Below are positions 1-13,694 of a stretch of DNA of 64,000 nt, one piece after another. This stretch comes from Struthio camelus. Lineage: Eukaryota > Chordata > Aves > Struthioniformes > Struthionidae. The position numbers and the translations under genes were made by a program. The notes beneath the pieces were generated by a model. The model was not told where the DNA came from and made no database searches. It saw only the letters and a program-made list of their open reading frames with translations. Position 1 is the stretch's first letter; each line of letters begins with the position of its first letter. Location of the stretch: positions 8,766,214 through 8,830,213 of the forward strand of contig NC_090964.1 in NCBI RefSeq assembly GCF_040807025.1, read 5' to 3'.

Positions 1-3000
1 AAGGTGACAACAGCCGGCCTCGCCGAGCTGCCGGGCTTGGAGCAACTCCGCTTCGTTAATAACCTTTCCCCTGATTTTTATTGCTGCCTCATTAGCAGGA
101 GCCCAGGGGGAACCGGGGATGCAGCAAGTGATTCGAGCAGCGGGGCGCACGGGGCCAGCGCTGCTGCCCACCGGCTCCGGGACCGGCGCCCCGGGGACGC
201 ACCGGCGGCCGGGGAACGGGGCTGCGCGGGTCGGCCGGCCGGCCAGCCAGCGCTCTCCTCCGGCGCGCGCCACGGTTTAGTTGTGCGTTAGGTAAAAGCG
301 TGCTCGGTTTCACGCGATCAGAGCGGGCTCAGAGCTGCTGAGACCGGACTTGCTCCGGCTTCGGCAGGGCAGAACGGCTGCAAAGGAGTTGAGAGAAAAA
401 TTGCCCCAGTAGCTTCAGCAGCAGATCAAGAGTAGTAAAGAAGTGATGACGAATCCTTGGTCTGATCTTGTTCTTCCTGAATCACATTAATTCCCAACTC
501 TTCTGGTGCCCTGGCCCTTTACCGAGTGCTCTGGAAAGGAGATGGGGAAACCGAGGCACGGGATGGCAACATCACCCCAGGGCCGGGGTGATGCCGGAAA
601 CCACCTGAGCCGGCCAGTAATGCAGGGTTTCTCCGGCTCCCGAGACGCTTCCTTCCCTCCCACTCCTCCTTTTATGAGGATAAATACATTTATCTGGAGA
701 GGGGAAACGTTTCATTTCACTGGTAGAAAAATAACCATTTCTTTCACGCAAAGAGTAGCCACCGCAGCGTAAATGTTAATGTGCCGGAGAGCTGACACCG
801 CTGCCTGCCGCGGGCGGCTCGCGTGCAGGAGCGTTTCCTGGGGCTCGTTTTCTGGGGGTTTATGGCTCTGCTATAAAAGACAAAACAGCCGCCGCAGAAA
901 AAAAATTGCCGTAGGTCCGAAACGGGTTTGTTTGCTCCGGGGCCGGTTTCGGGTGCTTTGCTGCCCTCGCCGTGCTCTACCGCGGAGGTGCGGCAGCGTC
1001 CGTCCCGCGCCGCCCAGGGCTGCAAAGGGAATTAGCTGCGTTCACGCCGGAGCAGGCGGTGGCGGCCGCCGGGCGGAAAGGCCACGCTCGCGGCCGGGAT
1101 AAGGAGGGCAAGGTGCTGGGGTGCTGCAGAAACCGGAGGGGCGAGGGGCCTGCGGGAGCCCTGCGGAGCCCGCGGGTGCGTTCGCGCCGCCCGCCGCAGC
1201 TGGGGACAAACCCGCCGCCCCGCATCCGCCTCGTGGTCTGCGGATGCCTCCGAATTGGGGTGGCAGCTGACGAGGGGAAGCGGGGGCCGTAACTGCGCTG
1301 CCCTGGGCTTCGGGGCTGCTGCCCCCCGCCCCGGCCGCTCCCCGGCCCCGGCCCTGCACCCTGGCTGATGGAAATCTCTGCCCCGGCTCTTGCAACGACA
1401 AGCTCGACGCTGCCCGAATTTGGCTTTTCTAACGGGGTTTCGGCGGCGCAGGCCAGGCACGCTGCAGGCCTTCGGCAGCGCGGCCCTGCGCAAAGGCTGC
1501 CCGGCTTTGGAGACGCGTCGAGCGGGAGGCAGCGGGCAGGACTCCCGGGTCCTCTCCCGCGCTCGGCCGCGGACCGCCGGGTCGCTCTCGCCTCGGCCGC
1601 GCCGGCGTCCCCTTCGACGCGGGACGACGCTCTGCGGCTGGCTCCTTCCTCCCGGCGCCTGCTCCTCCCTCCCCGGCGCGGGACGGGGCTGCGCGCGCGG
1701 TGCCGGGAGCCCCTGGGTGCGGACGTGCCGCTCAGCCCGCGGCCGGGGGGGCCGAGGCCGGGCCAGCGTCCCCGCCAGCCCCTGCCTGCTCTGGAAGTTA
1801 TCCTCCCCTCTCCCCTGCCGCTTCCCTTCCCTGCCTTTGAAATTCAAATGTTGCTTTAGCCCTTTCCCCACCCGCTCCAGGAATATCTCCCTTTTCATCT
1901 GAAAATAATTAACCAATGAACAAAACTCCTGTGTGAAATTAAAATTCATGCCCGGAGGTGACCTTTGAAGCCCAGAACTCGCTGCTGCTGGGTTGGTTTG
2001 GGTTTTTTTTCCCCCCCCTCCTCCCTTGCACTCTCCGCTGCTTCAGAAGGGCTTGTTTACACCTCCTTTTCTCTCTCTTTTTAACCGCATTAAATTTGCG
2101 TTGCACCGAAGATGCTCGCCCTCCCTCGCCGCCTCCCGCCGTCCTCTCCCCGCGGGCTCCTGCGGAGAAGCAGCCCTGGGTGATGCCGGGGGCCGGGGAG
2201 AGGGTAACGCTCCTTCCAACGGGCGCTCGCCCAAATGGGCTCAAAACCCAGGCAAGCGAGTCTGGGATGCAAGGAAAGAGCGCGGCGTGGCGCAGAGTGA
2301 AAAGCAAATCTCCCACCGGCTCTTTCTCCTTCTTCCTTCTCCCGCGCGGGGCCGGACTCGGACCGCCAGCGCCGTGTTACATGGCCGGCCCCGGCAGGAG
2401 GGCGAGCGGCGCGGCGGGCCGCCCGGCAGATCGATGAGGATGGGCAATCCCCACCGACGATACACGGCCGGGCTCCGTCCGGCCATCTGGCAGCTCAACG
2501 CAGGGCCGAGGTCAGCCGCTGCGGGAGGATAATTGCTTATAATGGTTAACGGCGAGCCTGCGGATGGAGCAGCTCTGCAGCCCGCGTCCCCGGCCGCGTC
2601 GGGAAACCGCCGGCGGCTGCGCGCCCCTCGCCCGGGACGCGGGCCCTGGGCTCCCGCGCCCGCCGCTGCCCCCCCCGCCAGCCGGCTTTGCAAAGCCGCC
2701 GGGCAGCTTGGCAGCGGCGATAGCGTGCCGAGCGGGTCAGAGCATCTCAGCCCAGAGCCTTCCCGGCGGCAGGGCTGGTGCCAGGGGTCCCCGGCTCGCG
2801 TGGGAGCCCATCGGCTGCCCTCCTTGCCCCCCGGGCGCCAGGGGAGCTGCAGATGGGGAGAAACCCCCCGCCCCGCGAGGCAGGCTCTGGCTCTGCAATT
2901 AAGCCGAGTCGGGAAAGGTTGCCATGGCACCAGCAACGAAGAAACGGGGCTGCACCTCCGTGGCTGCGCGGGAGCCGGGCGCTGGGAGCAAGCGCCGGGA

Positions 3001-4319
3001 GCGGCGATGCTCTCGGGGAGCCCAGCTCCCTCCTGCCGGTCCCCGTCCTCTGCCCGGCCGCGGGGGCCGCGCTCACCCGGGGGGGACCCCAAATCCCCCC
3101 CAGGCTTGGGCGCCGGGGTCCCGCTGCGCCCGCGGGATGGCGCCTCCTTCCTATCCTCCCCGAAACGGTGCATCTTGCGCCTTCCCGCCGGCCTCGCCGA
3201 ACGCGGGAGTTCAGTGCGGGCTTCAACAACGGCGCTGAAAGAGCCAATTGAGACTAGGGAGATGAGCAGATGTTCAAATTACACTCATTTGGGCAAATTT
3301 CCCCCGTTTAGAAACCCCTCGGATAAATCCATTGTGCACGGAGCTAAAACGCCTTTCACACCCGGTTTAATCTCATTAGCACCAAGTCAGGTAAGAGGCG
3401 GCGGCGGTGGCACGGGCGCCCGCGCGGCCGACCGCTTTCCCCCTCTCCTTGCCTGCCGCGAGGCCGGGGGCTCGGCTGGGTGCCGGGGCGAGGTGATGAG
3501 CATGACAGGTCTCAGCCCCCGGCCCGAGCAGGGTCCGGCCACGTCCAGGGACGCGGGTTCCCGCGAAGTGCCGCAGCGCCGGGGTTTTCACCGCTCCTCC
3601 CCGGGTTCCCCTGGCGAACGGAGTGAGGAAAACCTCTGCTATCAGGCTGGAAATGTTTTGTCTTGATAATTAGCCGGTTGGTTGCCAGCGCGTTCGCGCC
3701 GCTCGCTGTGCCGTGCCGTGACTACGCATCGCTCTCGCCTTCTGCCTCCGAGCAGAGGAGCCGCTTTCCCTTGGTGCTCTGACCAGCTCTCCGGGGCTCT
3801 TTGGTTTGGATCGGCGCTGGGCACCTCTCGGCGGGATAACCCCGAGACACCCTGGGATGCGGCAGAGCGGGGGCTTCCCGAGGGGCTTGCTGCCGCCCCT
3901 GTGTCCGGGGCGTTTCGTGCCCGAAGGCCTGGGCACCCCCGGCACTAGCCCAAAGCGACGGGGATAACGGGGGCTGGTGTTTGGGGCCCAGCTAGGACTG
4001 CATTGTCAGTGCTTCTTGCAAATCTGTCCCCCCTTTAAACCACCCGAGCAGCTACAGGTGGGAGAAAACCGCTCCTCTGCGGCGCTCTCTTTACGCGCCC
4101 CGTGGAGCTCCTCTTGCACGGGAGAGAGAGGGCCGGCGCTGGAGGGACGCGCGGGGTGCCGGGGCCAACGGCGGCCGGCGAAAGCCGAAGAGCAGGGCCC
4201 GGGAAGCGGAAAATTGCACTCCGGGATTTTCCGCAGACCTCCTCCCGGCTAATCCCTGCGGTGTCTGGCACGTGCGCCGAGCTGAAGCCCTGCCAGCTCC
4301 TCCCAGATGCTGTGCCCGG
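1..4319. other. upstream GC-rich sequence with small AT-rich islands, no gene
   Basis: All open frames are short and GC-driven on both strands; no recognisable protein domain, RNA gene or transposon. AT-rich islands at about 1855-2110 (AATTAACCAATG, AAATTAAAATTC) and 3235-3395 (CAATTGAGACTAG, TTAATCTCATTAG) stand out and may be regulatory. A TATAAAAG at 872 has no supporting promoter context. Confidence 0.5.
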
Positions 4320-7300
4320 GTTCGGCTTGCTTTTTTTTCTGCCTCTGCCCCACATTTTGAGCTTGTTCCTTACCCTTTCTCTGGCCTTGTCCTTCTGTTG
4401 CGTTTCTGCTGTGATAAAAATAGCCAAAGAGGTGCTAAAATAGAATTAAGGCACTCGAATATGTAAACGCGATTTGTGCTTGCCCTGTTGCCTACTTAAT
4501 TTCAGCAAGAAAGTTGCTTTTTTTCCAATCTCATCCCAAGGAGGCTATTTCGGACCAGGGAGCATCAGGGCACAGAGCGGTGCTGGAGGAGGCGCCGGGC
4601 TCCCTGCGCTTGTGAGGTCCCCTCGGCGCTGATGAGCCCGGTCCCGGCAGTCCCCATAAGTGCTGGCTTTCGGCGCTCGCAGCCATCACTAACATCAGGC
4701 AGCATCGCTAACGTGGGCTCCGGGAGGAGCCGGGCCCGCGCCGCAGCATCGCCCCGGCCTGGGGGCCGCCTGGTCCCTGTCCCGCCTGGAGGATGCTCCG
4801 CGGTCCGCAGCTCCCTGGTGGCCCTTTGCCGGGAAGGAGGAGGCTGGGGAGAAATCCGGAGACCAGGCTCAGCCCTGTAGATCATGTTTTGGACCTCTCA
4901 TAAACTAACAGCTTTACAGCTCGGAGTCAATTCCTCTTTGTTCTGCGAGAGGGGATATTTCAGCAGCGCTGTCACAAATCCCTGGCTGCTACCGCGGCAG
5001 CAGAGACGGGGAAGGAATTAAGCACTTTGAGAAGCTGGCAAAGGTCCCTCTGGGAGCCCTTCAGTGACTGCTCCAAATCCATCTTTGTTTTTCCCTCCCA
5101 TCAGAAACTGCAATATGCGATCGCTGCCTTGCTGGCAATGACGACACCTCCGATTCCCGGCTCCCGCGGCCCCCTGCCCGGGGGCTCCCGCCGGCCGGGG
5201 CCCTGCGCTTCCCGCGCTGCCCGCCCCGCGCGCCCTCCTTCCCCGCGCCGCCCCGTCTCGGCGGCGGCAGGTGCTGGGCGGGCTGGATCGGGCAGGCTCC
5301 AGGCCGTGGGTGTTCGCTCCGCCAGTCAGCACAGATGCTGTATTTGCTCGCACAACAGCTCTTGTCTTCCCCCTCCAGATTTTGCCCTTAAAAACTAGGG
5401 CGCCTCTATTCTGCCCACGCTTCCCAAAACCCGGCTGGCGCGCTGCTCCCGGATGCCGGGGGATCGGGGAGCGGACGTGGCCGCCCTGCAGCCGCGCGGC
5501 TGAGCCCGGCTGGATCCGGCCCCCGGGGCTGGGTAAAGCCGACGGTCCCCCAGGATGAGGGCCTCGTCGGAGGCTTTTCCTCCCGCTCCTCTCTCCGTCC
5601 CGCGGGCTGGAGCGGGACCGAGCTCCCGGCGCGGCCCCGGCCCCGGCGCCGGCTCCCCGGCCTGCCGCGTGCCCCGCGCCGAAGCCGAAACCGTGGTGGG
5701 GAGACGGCGCAATCTGCATTTAAATGGGGATATTTAAAGCCAGAGCCGGGTGGGAAGCAAAGGAATCAATTTCCTAAGTGGGAGGGCGGGCGTGTTATTT
5801 TTATATATTATTGGATACGGAGCTTAAATCTGGCCCTGAAAAACGAAGAGGAAGCGAGGTGGGGCAAGGGAGGGAAATCGCGTCCCGGCTTTATCGCTCC
5901 GGCTGCTCTCGGGAAAACCGCCCCGTCCCTGCCCCGCGGCCGCCCCCTCCAGCGCGGGGCGCGGGAAGCGGGGCGCCTCGCTCCTGCGGGAGGCGCTGGC
6001 AGTCGCAGCGGTGCAAAAGGCCAACGGGCAAAGCGAGGGAAGGGACAACCCGGCGAGTTCGGCCGTTTGCTGCCCGCTGCGTGCGAGGGGCTGCCCTGGG
6101 GCCGGGCCACCTCTTTGCAACGCAGGGGCCGTGACCAGCGCAGGAGCATCGCCGGGCATGGCGGGAGAGGGCAGCGGAGCCGGCCGAGCGGCGCGGGGCC
6201 CGGCGGAGGCTCTCCCCTTCGCCCGTCTCTCCCTTCCCAGCGAGGGGAGCCCGGCTGAGATGCCGCGGGTGGGACCGGAGGAGGCCGAGACGGCTGTGAT
6301 CGCGCAGGGGGTGGCGAGCGGGGTGGGCGGCGGGGAAACGAGATCCGCGGCGCGGAGGACCCTGGAAAGCCACGATCTTCCCCATCCACCGGCCGGGGGC
6401 CGCGAGCCCGGGCAGAGGACCCGGGGGCCTTGATTCGGTTTCCATCGGGGCCTTTATCACTTCTCCCGTAAAAGCGAGGCGCCTAATCAGCTCCCGGCTC
6501 AGTCCGGATTAGCCGTTTCTTGAAGGATTCGCTGAGATTTCCGGCAGAGAGGCGGAGGGGGGAGCGCGAGGCTTGATCAGCCGCCTCCGAGCTTGGGAGC
6601 GCAGGCGGATGGCGCCGAGCCGAGAGGCAGGCGGCGAAACCCTCCCGCCGGAGCATCCCGCTTTCCCCGCCGCCCGGCAGGCGGGCCGATGCCCGGCCCC
6701 GGCACCCTTCGGCACGGCCGGGACCGGGGGCGCGCAGGTCGCAGGGGGGATCGGCAGCTCTGCCGGCGTCCCGGAGGCTCTCGGCGGGTCGCGCATCAGC
6801 AGCGAGGCTCAGCCTGGCGCGCCAGCCGCCGCCGGCCTCGAGCATCGCCGGCCGTGCCCCGTGCACGGCCGTGAGCCGCCGGGGACTCGCGCTCTCCCGG
6901 CTCGCGCGCTGTCTTCTGTCCTTAATTAATTAGTGTTGGTAAAGCTCCGTGATCCCGCGCTGAAAGGCGCTTTAAGAAGTGCAAAGTATTATTAATAATA
7001 ATTTACATAAGCCGCTCTTCTGGCTGCCTTCGGCTGCGGCCGCGAAACCCCACCTGTGGGTGCTGGCGAGCCGGCGGCTGGTCGGTGCTGGCGCTCGGGC
7101 GGGTGGGATTTGCCTGGAGGGCTTCGGCGCGGGCAGGAGGGCTGGGGCCGGGCACAAGCGTGTCCCGAGCTGCCCCTCGCTCGCACCCGGCGCGATCGCG
7201 CGGGTCCGCGCGGCTGCCGGGAGGAGGCAAACAGCGAGACGCGGCCACGGGGCGGCTGCCCCCGACCCGCTGCCTGCGCGCGCAGCCGGCCTCTCGGCTT

Positions 7301-7439
7301 TACTGGCAGCCAGGAGCTCGGGCGACGAGGGGCCGCGGCGGCCGGACCGCCCGGGGCTCGGGGCGCCCGCTGGCCCCGGCGTGCTCGTGGCGCTTCCCGC
7401 TCCCGGCCGCGGCGGCGGGGTGGTTCGGCGCTGGGCAGG
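4320..7439. other. upstream sequence, AT-rich islands at 4.33-4.57, 4.88-5.14, 5.71-5.83, 6.43-6.54 and 6.92-7.02 kb
   Basis: GC-rich background without a supportable gene. The most striking word is TTAATTAATTAG at 6922, a tandem homeodomain core. The islands are possible enhancer cores; conservation cannot be judged here. Confidence 0.4.
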
Positions 7440-7765
7440 GGCTGCTTTTGTGCTGGTTGCTAATTAAGTGGATCATTCAGAGCCGCTAGTAATGTAGTGT
7501 GTTGTCTTATAATAGTTGAGATTCTGTCCCTGCGCCAGCTTCCATTAGCAACAAAACCCACTTATCTTGTTCTTTGCTATCTCTTCCTTTTATATTTTTA
7601 TCCTTCCCTCTCCCCGCAAGTCTCTCTCTCTCCTCTTTTTTCAGTCCCGGCACTGCAGTAATAATTCTACCAGTCGTCATCTCGGTTGACAAAGCACTGT
7701 TGATGTGACAGCTCCGAGCTATGAAATCTCCGTTACCGCTCGATAATTAATTTACTAATTGCGTG
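7440..7765. promoter_or_regulatory. AT-rich island, candidate regulatory element
   Basis: About 325 bases of AT-rich, non-repetitive sequence between GC-rich blocks, with TAATTAAG, GATAATTAATTTACTAATTG and TGTGACAG (TALE/MEIS-like) words. No frame is open for long. Typical of a conserved non-coding element, but inferred from composition only. Confidence 0.4.
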
Positions 7766-10700
7766 CATTGCCTCGCCGTGCAGCTCGGGGCTGGTGGGGC
7801 CGGCCGGACCTCGGCGCCGGCGGGGAGCGCAGGGACCCGCGTTGCTGCCGGCCGCGCTGCGCCGCGGGGGGCTTCGCCCCGAGATGAGCCCCCGTCCTGT
7901 CCCATCCCATCCCGTCCCGTCCCGACTCTCGGGGCTGTTGGCACATGGATGCAGCTCCCAGCTGGGGAGAAACCGGGCTGGAGAGAGGTGCGAAGGGGCT
8001 CGTGCTGGCGCCGAGTGCCGGCGGCGCAGGGGAGGCTCGGCGCTCGCGGGAAAGCTCCCGCGACTTCCACCTCTGCGGCGAGAGATGAAGTTACTTTTAT
8101 GGCAAAGCCAACGCGAAGTAAATTAAAGCCACGGGGTGGGTCGGAGCAGAAGGGCTCTCGTGCCAAAAAAATCCTCATGCAGCGCCGGGTCCGCTGGGCA
8201 GCGGTGGGCGCCCGGGCTCGGCACCGGCGATGGGAGCGCGGGGACAGCGCTAGTCCCAGCCTTGCTCCAGCCTAGCTGCTGCCCCCAGGATCGGAGATTT
8301 GGGGCAAAGAGGGGAAGAACGGCCAATACCGCAAAGCTGGGAAGTGTGGGAAGGGGGCCGGCGCGGCGTGGCGGTGCTGTCCAGCCCGGCAAGCTGCAGC
8401 CGTCGCTGGCCGTGCTTTAATGCTAATATTCACGAAGGTGTCTGCCTGATGCGCGAGCGCCTGGATCGTCGCGCGTCCCGTCAGAGAGCTGACCGCAAAA
8501 CTAGTCAGTCACGTAGAAGCAAAAGGCTCTTCCCTGCCCGTCTCCTGGCCGATAAATCTGGGTGAAGGAAGGTTTAAAAAAAAAAAGAAAAAGAAGAAGA
8601 AAAAAAGCCCTCTTCCCTGTAACGTTTTATTAAAAGCCGCGGCTGTTGTTCCCAGCGACCCTGCAGCCCGGGAGAAGACGAGGCAGGGAGAAACGGGCAG
8701 CGGGAGCGGCGCTGGGGCCGGCCGTGCCGGGCTCCCGCAGGCCGCCGCCGCCGCGGGGAGGTTTGCAAGGACACGCAGCGTTTGTGAAACCCCTCTGAGC
8801 ATCAGCTCTGCAGCCAGCTGGTTTCTTCCCCCCCTAATAAAAGCCGTGGTCTGCATCTGATTTAACACGGGAAACCTTGATGGAAGGAGCAGGGGGAGGT
8901 TTTTCCTCCTGCCAATTATTTTTATAGCTGATTCAGGGGCTCCGGCTGCATGCTGCCTGGCTCCGCGCTCACCCATGCGTTCGTGCTTCGCCGGGGCTCA
9001 AATCTCGCTCGCTCACTTTCCTCGTCAGGGAGCTGCGGCTTAGTGAAAGTTGACGTTTTCTGCAGGGGGATTTCTGATGCTGTGAAATGTTGTGATTTTT
9101 CCCCATTGCAAGAGTCAAAATGAACAAAGCCTTCCGGAGCTGATGTAAAGAAGTGGCATCTCTCACTTCAACATCGCAAATGTTTCATTTCTGGAGCAAA
9201 ACGTCGAGTTTTGCATCGTTTTGTTCGTTTTTATTTTTTTCCCCCTCCTTTGACATCTCCAACCCAAAACGATGTGTTTTCATTTGGAGGAAAACTGCCT
9301 CCCGGCACGGCGCCCACTCGCTGCCGCCTGGCAGAGCAAGATCCCTGGGACCTTGGCCCCGTGCTCCTTCCTTGGGAGCCACGTTTGGGCTGAACGTTTT
9401 GGGACGGAGCGAGGGGGAAAGCTCGGTATTTTCATGCGGGGCTGCATTCCGGCGGGGCCGGCGAGGGGCCCCCGCAGCCCCCCGCGCACCCGCGGCGTCG
9501 TTCACCGCGGCGCGAGCAGCGGCGGCGCGGCGGCGGCACCCGCGGCTGCGGCCTCCGCGGGGACGGATGCACACGGGAAGGAGCAATCCTGGCACACGCA
9601 GAGGCAGGAGGAAGAGGAGATGGCGCGCTCTCAGCCGGCCTCGGCAGCGTGCGGGGCTCTGGACCAAGGGAAACTGAGGCACAGGTTAACAGCATGCAAG
9701 GGAGCAGAGAGGGCGCTGGCCAAAACCCCGTTGGTGCCAGCCAGAGCCGAGCTGTCTCCTGCTGTCAAGAATTGCCTTTGGCACCTCACGCCTAGGGCTT
9801 CGGGCTGATGCCCGCTTAGCTGCAAAGGGGCAGGCGGAAGGGAGGCCCTGGGCAGCCCGGCTCTGCCCGCGGGGGCCGGCGGAGCGATGCTCTCCGTGGC
9901 AGCTCCCTCCGTGGAGCCGCAGCCGGCGCAAAGGAGCCGCGCTCGCTCGCGCCCCTGCTCCCCGCAGGGCACATCCCGGGAGTCGGCGGTGGTTACAGCG
10001 GCGCTGGCGGTGCACGGAGGCGCCGGCCCGGCAGGGCCAGGGCCGCTGTCAGATCCTCCCAGGTGGCCCCGGGCGGCCCCTTAATTGGGGGTTAAGTGCC
10101 ACGCGCTGGGAGTGGGGCAACCTTGCAGGGCCGCCGGGTCGTTGCTGGGTAAATAAATAATATATTGTCTCCCAAGCTGCGGAGTAGGTTATGTGGTAAT
10201 TGCTTTTTTGGAGCTGCAATTACCAGGCAATGTGGCGGAACGTGTAATTTCTGTGTATTGACACAGTCTTCCTGCAGGACCCAGCTCCGTCCTTGGCCAA
10301 GGGTCAGAGCCCGACGTCCCGCCGAAACCCGGGGCGGGCGATGCCCTCCTTGCGGGCGCCGAAGGGCACTTCCCGTTTCGTGCTCCGCTCCAGGGGATCC
10401 TGTGCCGCCTCCCGGGGCAGCTCGGCACGGGCACGTCCTTCCCCTCTCCCTCCGGCCGGCCAGACCAAATCCGCCTTTCTTTAAGGCTCCTTCTGTTTTT
10501 CAAGCCCTCCGGGTTCCCTTTTCCCAACTGCCTGCAGCCAGGGCGGGCAACGCTGCGCCTCGGCACGGTGCCCCCGCGCCGGGGAAGCCGCTCGCCTGCA
10601 ATTCGGGCTTTGCTGGGGAGGGGGTGGCGAGGGTGGGCAGGGGCCGCGGCAAGCCGAGTCAGCGAGCAAATTGGGTAAATGAGCAATGGTTTTTAAGCGT

Positions 10701-12329
10701 GAAGCTGTGGCTCTCAGCAGCTTTTGAAGCCTTGGGAAATTTGTCTTTTTGGCTCTGCAAGGTGCTCACGGAGGGAGGGAAATGCGTTGCAAGTGGAGAA
10801 GCTCTGAGAGAGGAGGGGAAACGTCGTGCGGTTCCAGGCTCGTTCCTCCCGGTGGGAAGAACCGATGAATGCAAGATATCGTATTCCTTGCATCCCTTCG
10901 CCTCGCCGTGCCACGTGTGCAAACATGCTTATCTGCCCCTCGTCGCTAGGAACCGGGGCTGAGGTCAGGCCCCGCTGGCGTGCTGGGTGCCCGGCCCCGT
11001 CCCGACTGCCAGGGGGGTTAAGTGATTTGGCAACGGCCAAACCCCGGCGGGTGGCAGAGCCTGGACCCCGCTCAGAGCTCCCAGCCGGCCCCGGCTGGGT
11101 TTTGTGCCCTGCGGAGGGGCAGGGGGAGGCCGGAGCGGTGGGGGCATCGGTGGGGCTGGGGATGCCGAGCCGAGCACGCGCCGGGGAGCCGGGATGCTCA
11201 GTGTGGCGCGTAAAGCGTCGAAAATAGAATTGCTGCCGGTTTATTCATGATAATAAATGGGAGCAAATCGCAAGCGGTGGGTAAGCGACTGACAAGCGCT
11301 GGTATTTTCACGTCCTCACAAAAGACCCAGGTGTAAGTGGGACTTTGCATGAGTAATTCCATACATTTTTAACAGTGGACCCTGGGGGAGAATCGATCAC
11401 GCTGTGCATTTGAGTTTCCCTAATGGCACGCGCACACAGTGCAATTTTGTGTGATAGCGCGGCACAGAGAGCGGTGGTTTCGCCGGGCGCCGCGCAGCGC
11501 GGGGCGGCAGCCGGTCGCTGCCGGGAATCTCTTCCTTTCTCTTTTACGCACGAGTCTTCCCGGGAACCTTTCCGTGGGAAACACCCTTTTGGCAAATCCA
11601 ACTGTTTTTCCCCGGGACCTGTTGGCTGGGCTGAGGTTTTGTTGGGACGGCTTCTCGGGTCTAGGGCTGTGCGGGACCCAGATAGCTATTGCCGGGGGGC
11701 TGCGGGCGCAGCAAGTGTGTGGTCCGTACCCTGGACAAGGGCTGGAGGCGCCGGCTGTCGCGGCGAGGTGGCACCGGGGACCCGCGGGCCGGCTGCTGTC
11801 CCCACCCGGCCGTGCAGAGCGGTGTTTCGGGGGCCGGCCAGCATCCTGCGGGGGCTCCTGGTTTTGGGAAGCGCCCCGAGGTTTCGGTCCGGAGCCGGCG
11901 CCTGTGCATCTCCCCTTGACCTTCCCGGAGAAGCCGGCTCGGCCGGTGGTGCCGGGAGAGAGGCCGAGTGACAGGTAGGGCTAAGAATAGCTCTTAGGAA
12001 AAACCCACGCTGATTGGTATGCGGCACGGTCCCGGCTCCACTCGTCACCGGTGCCAGAGGCCTTAATAAATATTAGCGAATCCTCCCCGGGGTGGGTTGG
12101 GGGGTCCCTGCCGCAGCAGGTCCCGCTCGCCGCTGCGTGGGTGCACGTGCACGGCGCGGACGGGCGCACGGCGCTGCCGGCCCCCAGGGCAGCGGGCAGG
12201 GGACCGGGGCTGCTCTTCGGGAAGCTCGTCCGTCGCCGCGAGCGGGCCAGGGCTCCGCGGGGCGCCCAGCCATGCCTCTTGCCGCCCCGTCCTCCGGCGC
12301 CGCACAAGTGGCAGGAACCTTTTCTGCAA
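7766..12329. other. upstream sequence with AT-rich islands, no gene
   Basis: Islands at about 8400-8640 (with an A-rich run 8576-8607), 8800-8960, 9040-9290, 10080-10290 and 11220-11420. Between them is GC-rich sequence with no recognisable coding region. The block near 9180-9290 has T-rich tracts (TTTTATTTTTTTCCCC). Confidence 0.4.
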
Positions 12330-12830
12330 GGGCAAGCAGAAAGCAGTAGCTCTTTGTGATGGAAATGTGGCCCCGCAGGAGCAAGAGGCTAATGTGCTCT
12401 GGGTAGCTGCTAAAACTTCTGCCGGGGATATATAGCACCTCATTTATGATGATATTTTTTATGCTGAAATGGAAGAAAGCAGCTGCTATCTGTACAAACA
12501 AAATTAGGCCAAAGGAGGAAAGTAATTTTGTAAAAGAAATAGGGAGATGCAGGGGGAGATGGATAGGAGACAGATGAATAAACACAATCTACATAGGAAC
12601 TGATAAAAATTCAATTTCTGCTCACACATGTCCTGGTCTAGCTCTCTCCCTTCCTCTCCTCTTCTCCACACGCTCCGACTTTGTCTGCAGTCCTCGTGCA
12701 TCCATCTGGAATGTGGGAGGCAAATACAATGATCCTATTCTGTCTCCAACATGCTGCAAAATTTTCTTTAATTACGGTTTTTTAATTCCTCTGACTCGGG
12801 CTTTATCTTAAACGTTTTTCCCTCGGAAGC
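12330..12830. promoter_or_regulatory. AT-rich island, candidate regulatory element
   Basis: The longest AT-rich block in the 5' region: about 500 bases including TTTATGATGATATTTTTTATG, AAAATTCAATTTCTG and TTTAATTACGG. Non-repetitive, no convincing reading frame. Possibly conserved non-coding DNA. Confidence 0.4.
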
Positions 12831-13690
12831 AGCGGGTGCCAGGGCGAGCGCCCTGCGGGACGGGACGGGCTTGGCGGGCGCTGCCGGACCCCTGGCTCCA
12901 GCCCGCAGAGCGGGGACCCGGCTGGGCCCCCATGCCCTGTGCAGCGTTTTATGTCCCGGAAAGGAGGTGCCGCTGCGGGGGGACGTGGGACTGCGACCCA
13001 CAGCGATGCCGGGGCCTGGGAGGCACCGGGGCTCCTGCGAGCAGCGCCGGGCCCCAGCGTGCCCGGTTTTATCGCGGCGCCACGTTGCCCCTCTCCGTGC
13101 GGATCCGCTCCCGCCGCCTCCTCCACTTTCGCCCGCATTCCCGATTTCCCCGTTCCAGGCCCCCCTCCAGCCCCTCGGAGGAGCCTCTTCCTCCGGCCTC
13201 CTCCTCCTCCGCCCCCGGATCGCGCCGGGAGGTGCTTCGCCTGCTGACATCCGCCTCGAGCACGCACGGACAGGGCTCCGCTTAGGCGGGATTTTTCAGT
13301 GGCTGCTCAGGGAGCCGGGTGCCGAAAGTGCCCCCGGAGCATCCGCGGGGCGGCCAGGGCAGGGCGGCAGCACCCTGCCGAGCTGCTCCCGCCGGGCGTC
13401 CCCGGAGCCACCTGCCACGGCAGTCCCGCGGCTGCGCCTGGCGCGGGGGCTTCCAGGGGCTCCTGTGGCCGCTGGCGCGGGGCCGGGAGGGCTCTGCGGG
13501 GATGGCAAGGCGAGGCGGTGTCCCCGGGCGGCTGGGGCTCGGCTCTGTCCCCACCACGTTCGTGGTGGGGGGGGTGACACTTTCTGGGGCGGGACTGCGG
13601 TGGCCGCATTGCCCTCGCACGGGGCCAGTGCCCCGCGGCACTGCCAGCGTCACCCAGCGCCCGAGCTGCCTGCTCCATCGGCTCTCGGGT
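12831..13690. other. GC-rich sequence between an AT-rich island and a minisatellite, no gene
   Basis: GC-driven open frames only, no domain recognised on either strand. Confidence 0.45.
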
Positions 13691-13694
13691 GCCT

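Noticed and set aside
869..905. TATA box-like TATAAAAG at 872
   Set aside because: No initiator, CpG island or downstream exon; the match is expected by chance in an AT-richer patch.
1032..1949. 305-codon open frame on the minus strand and other upstream frames of 100-300 codons
   Set aside because: Arg/Pro/Gly/Ala-rich composition-driven frames without domains, with equal openness in competing frames.
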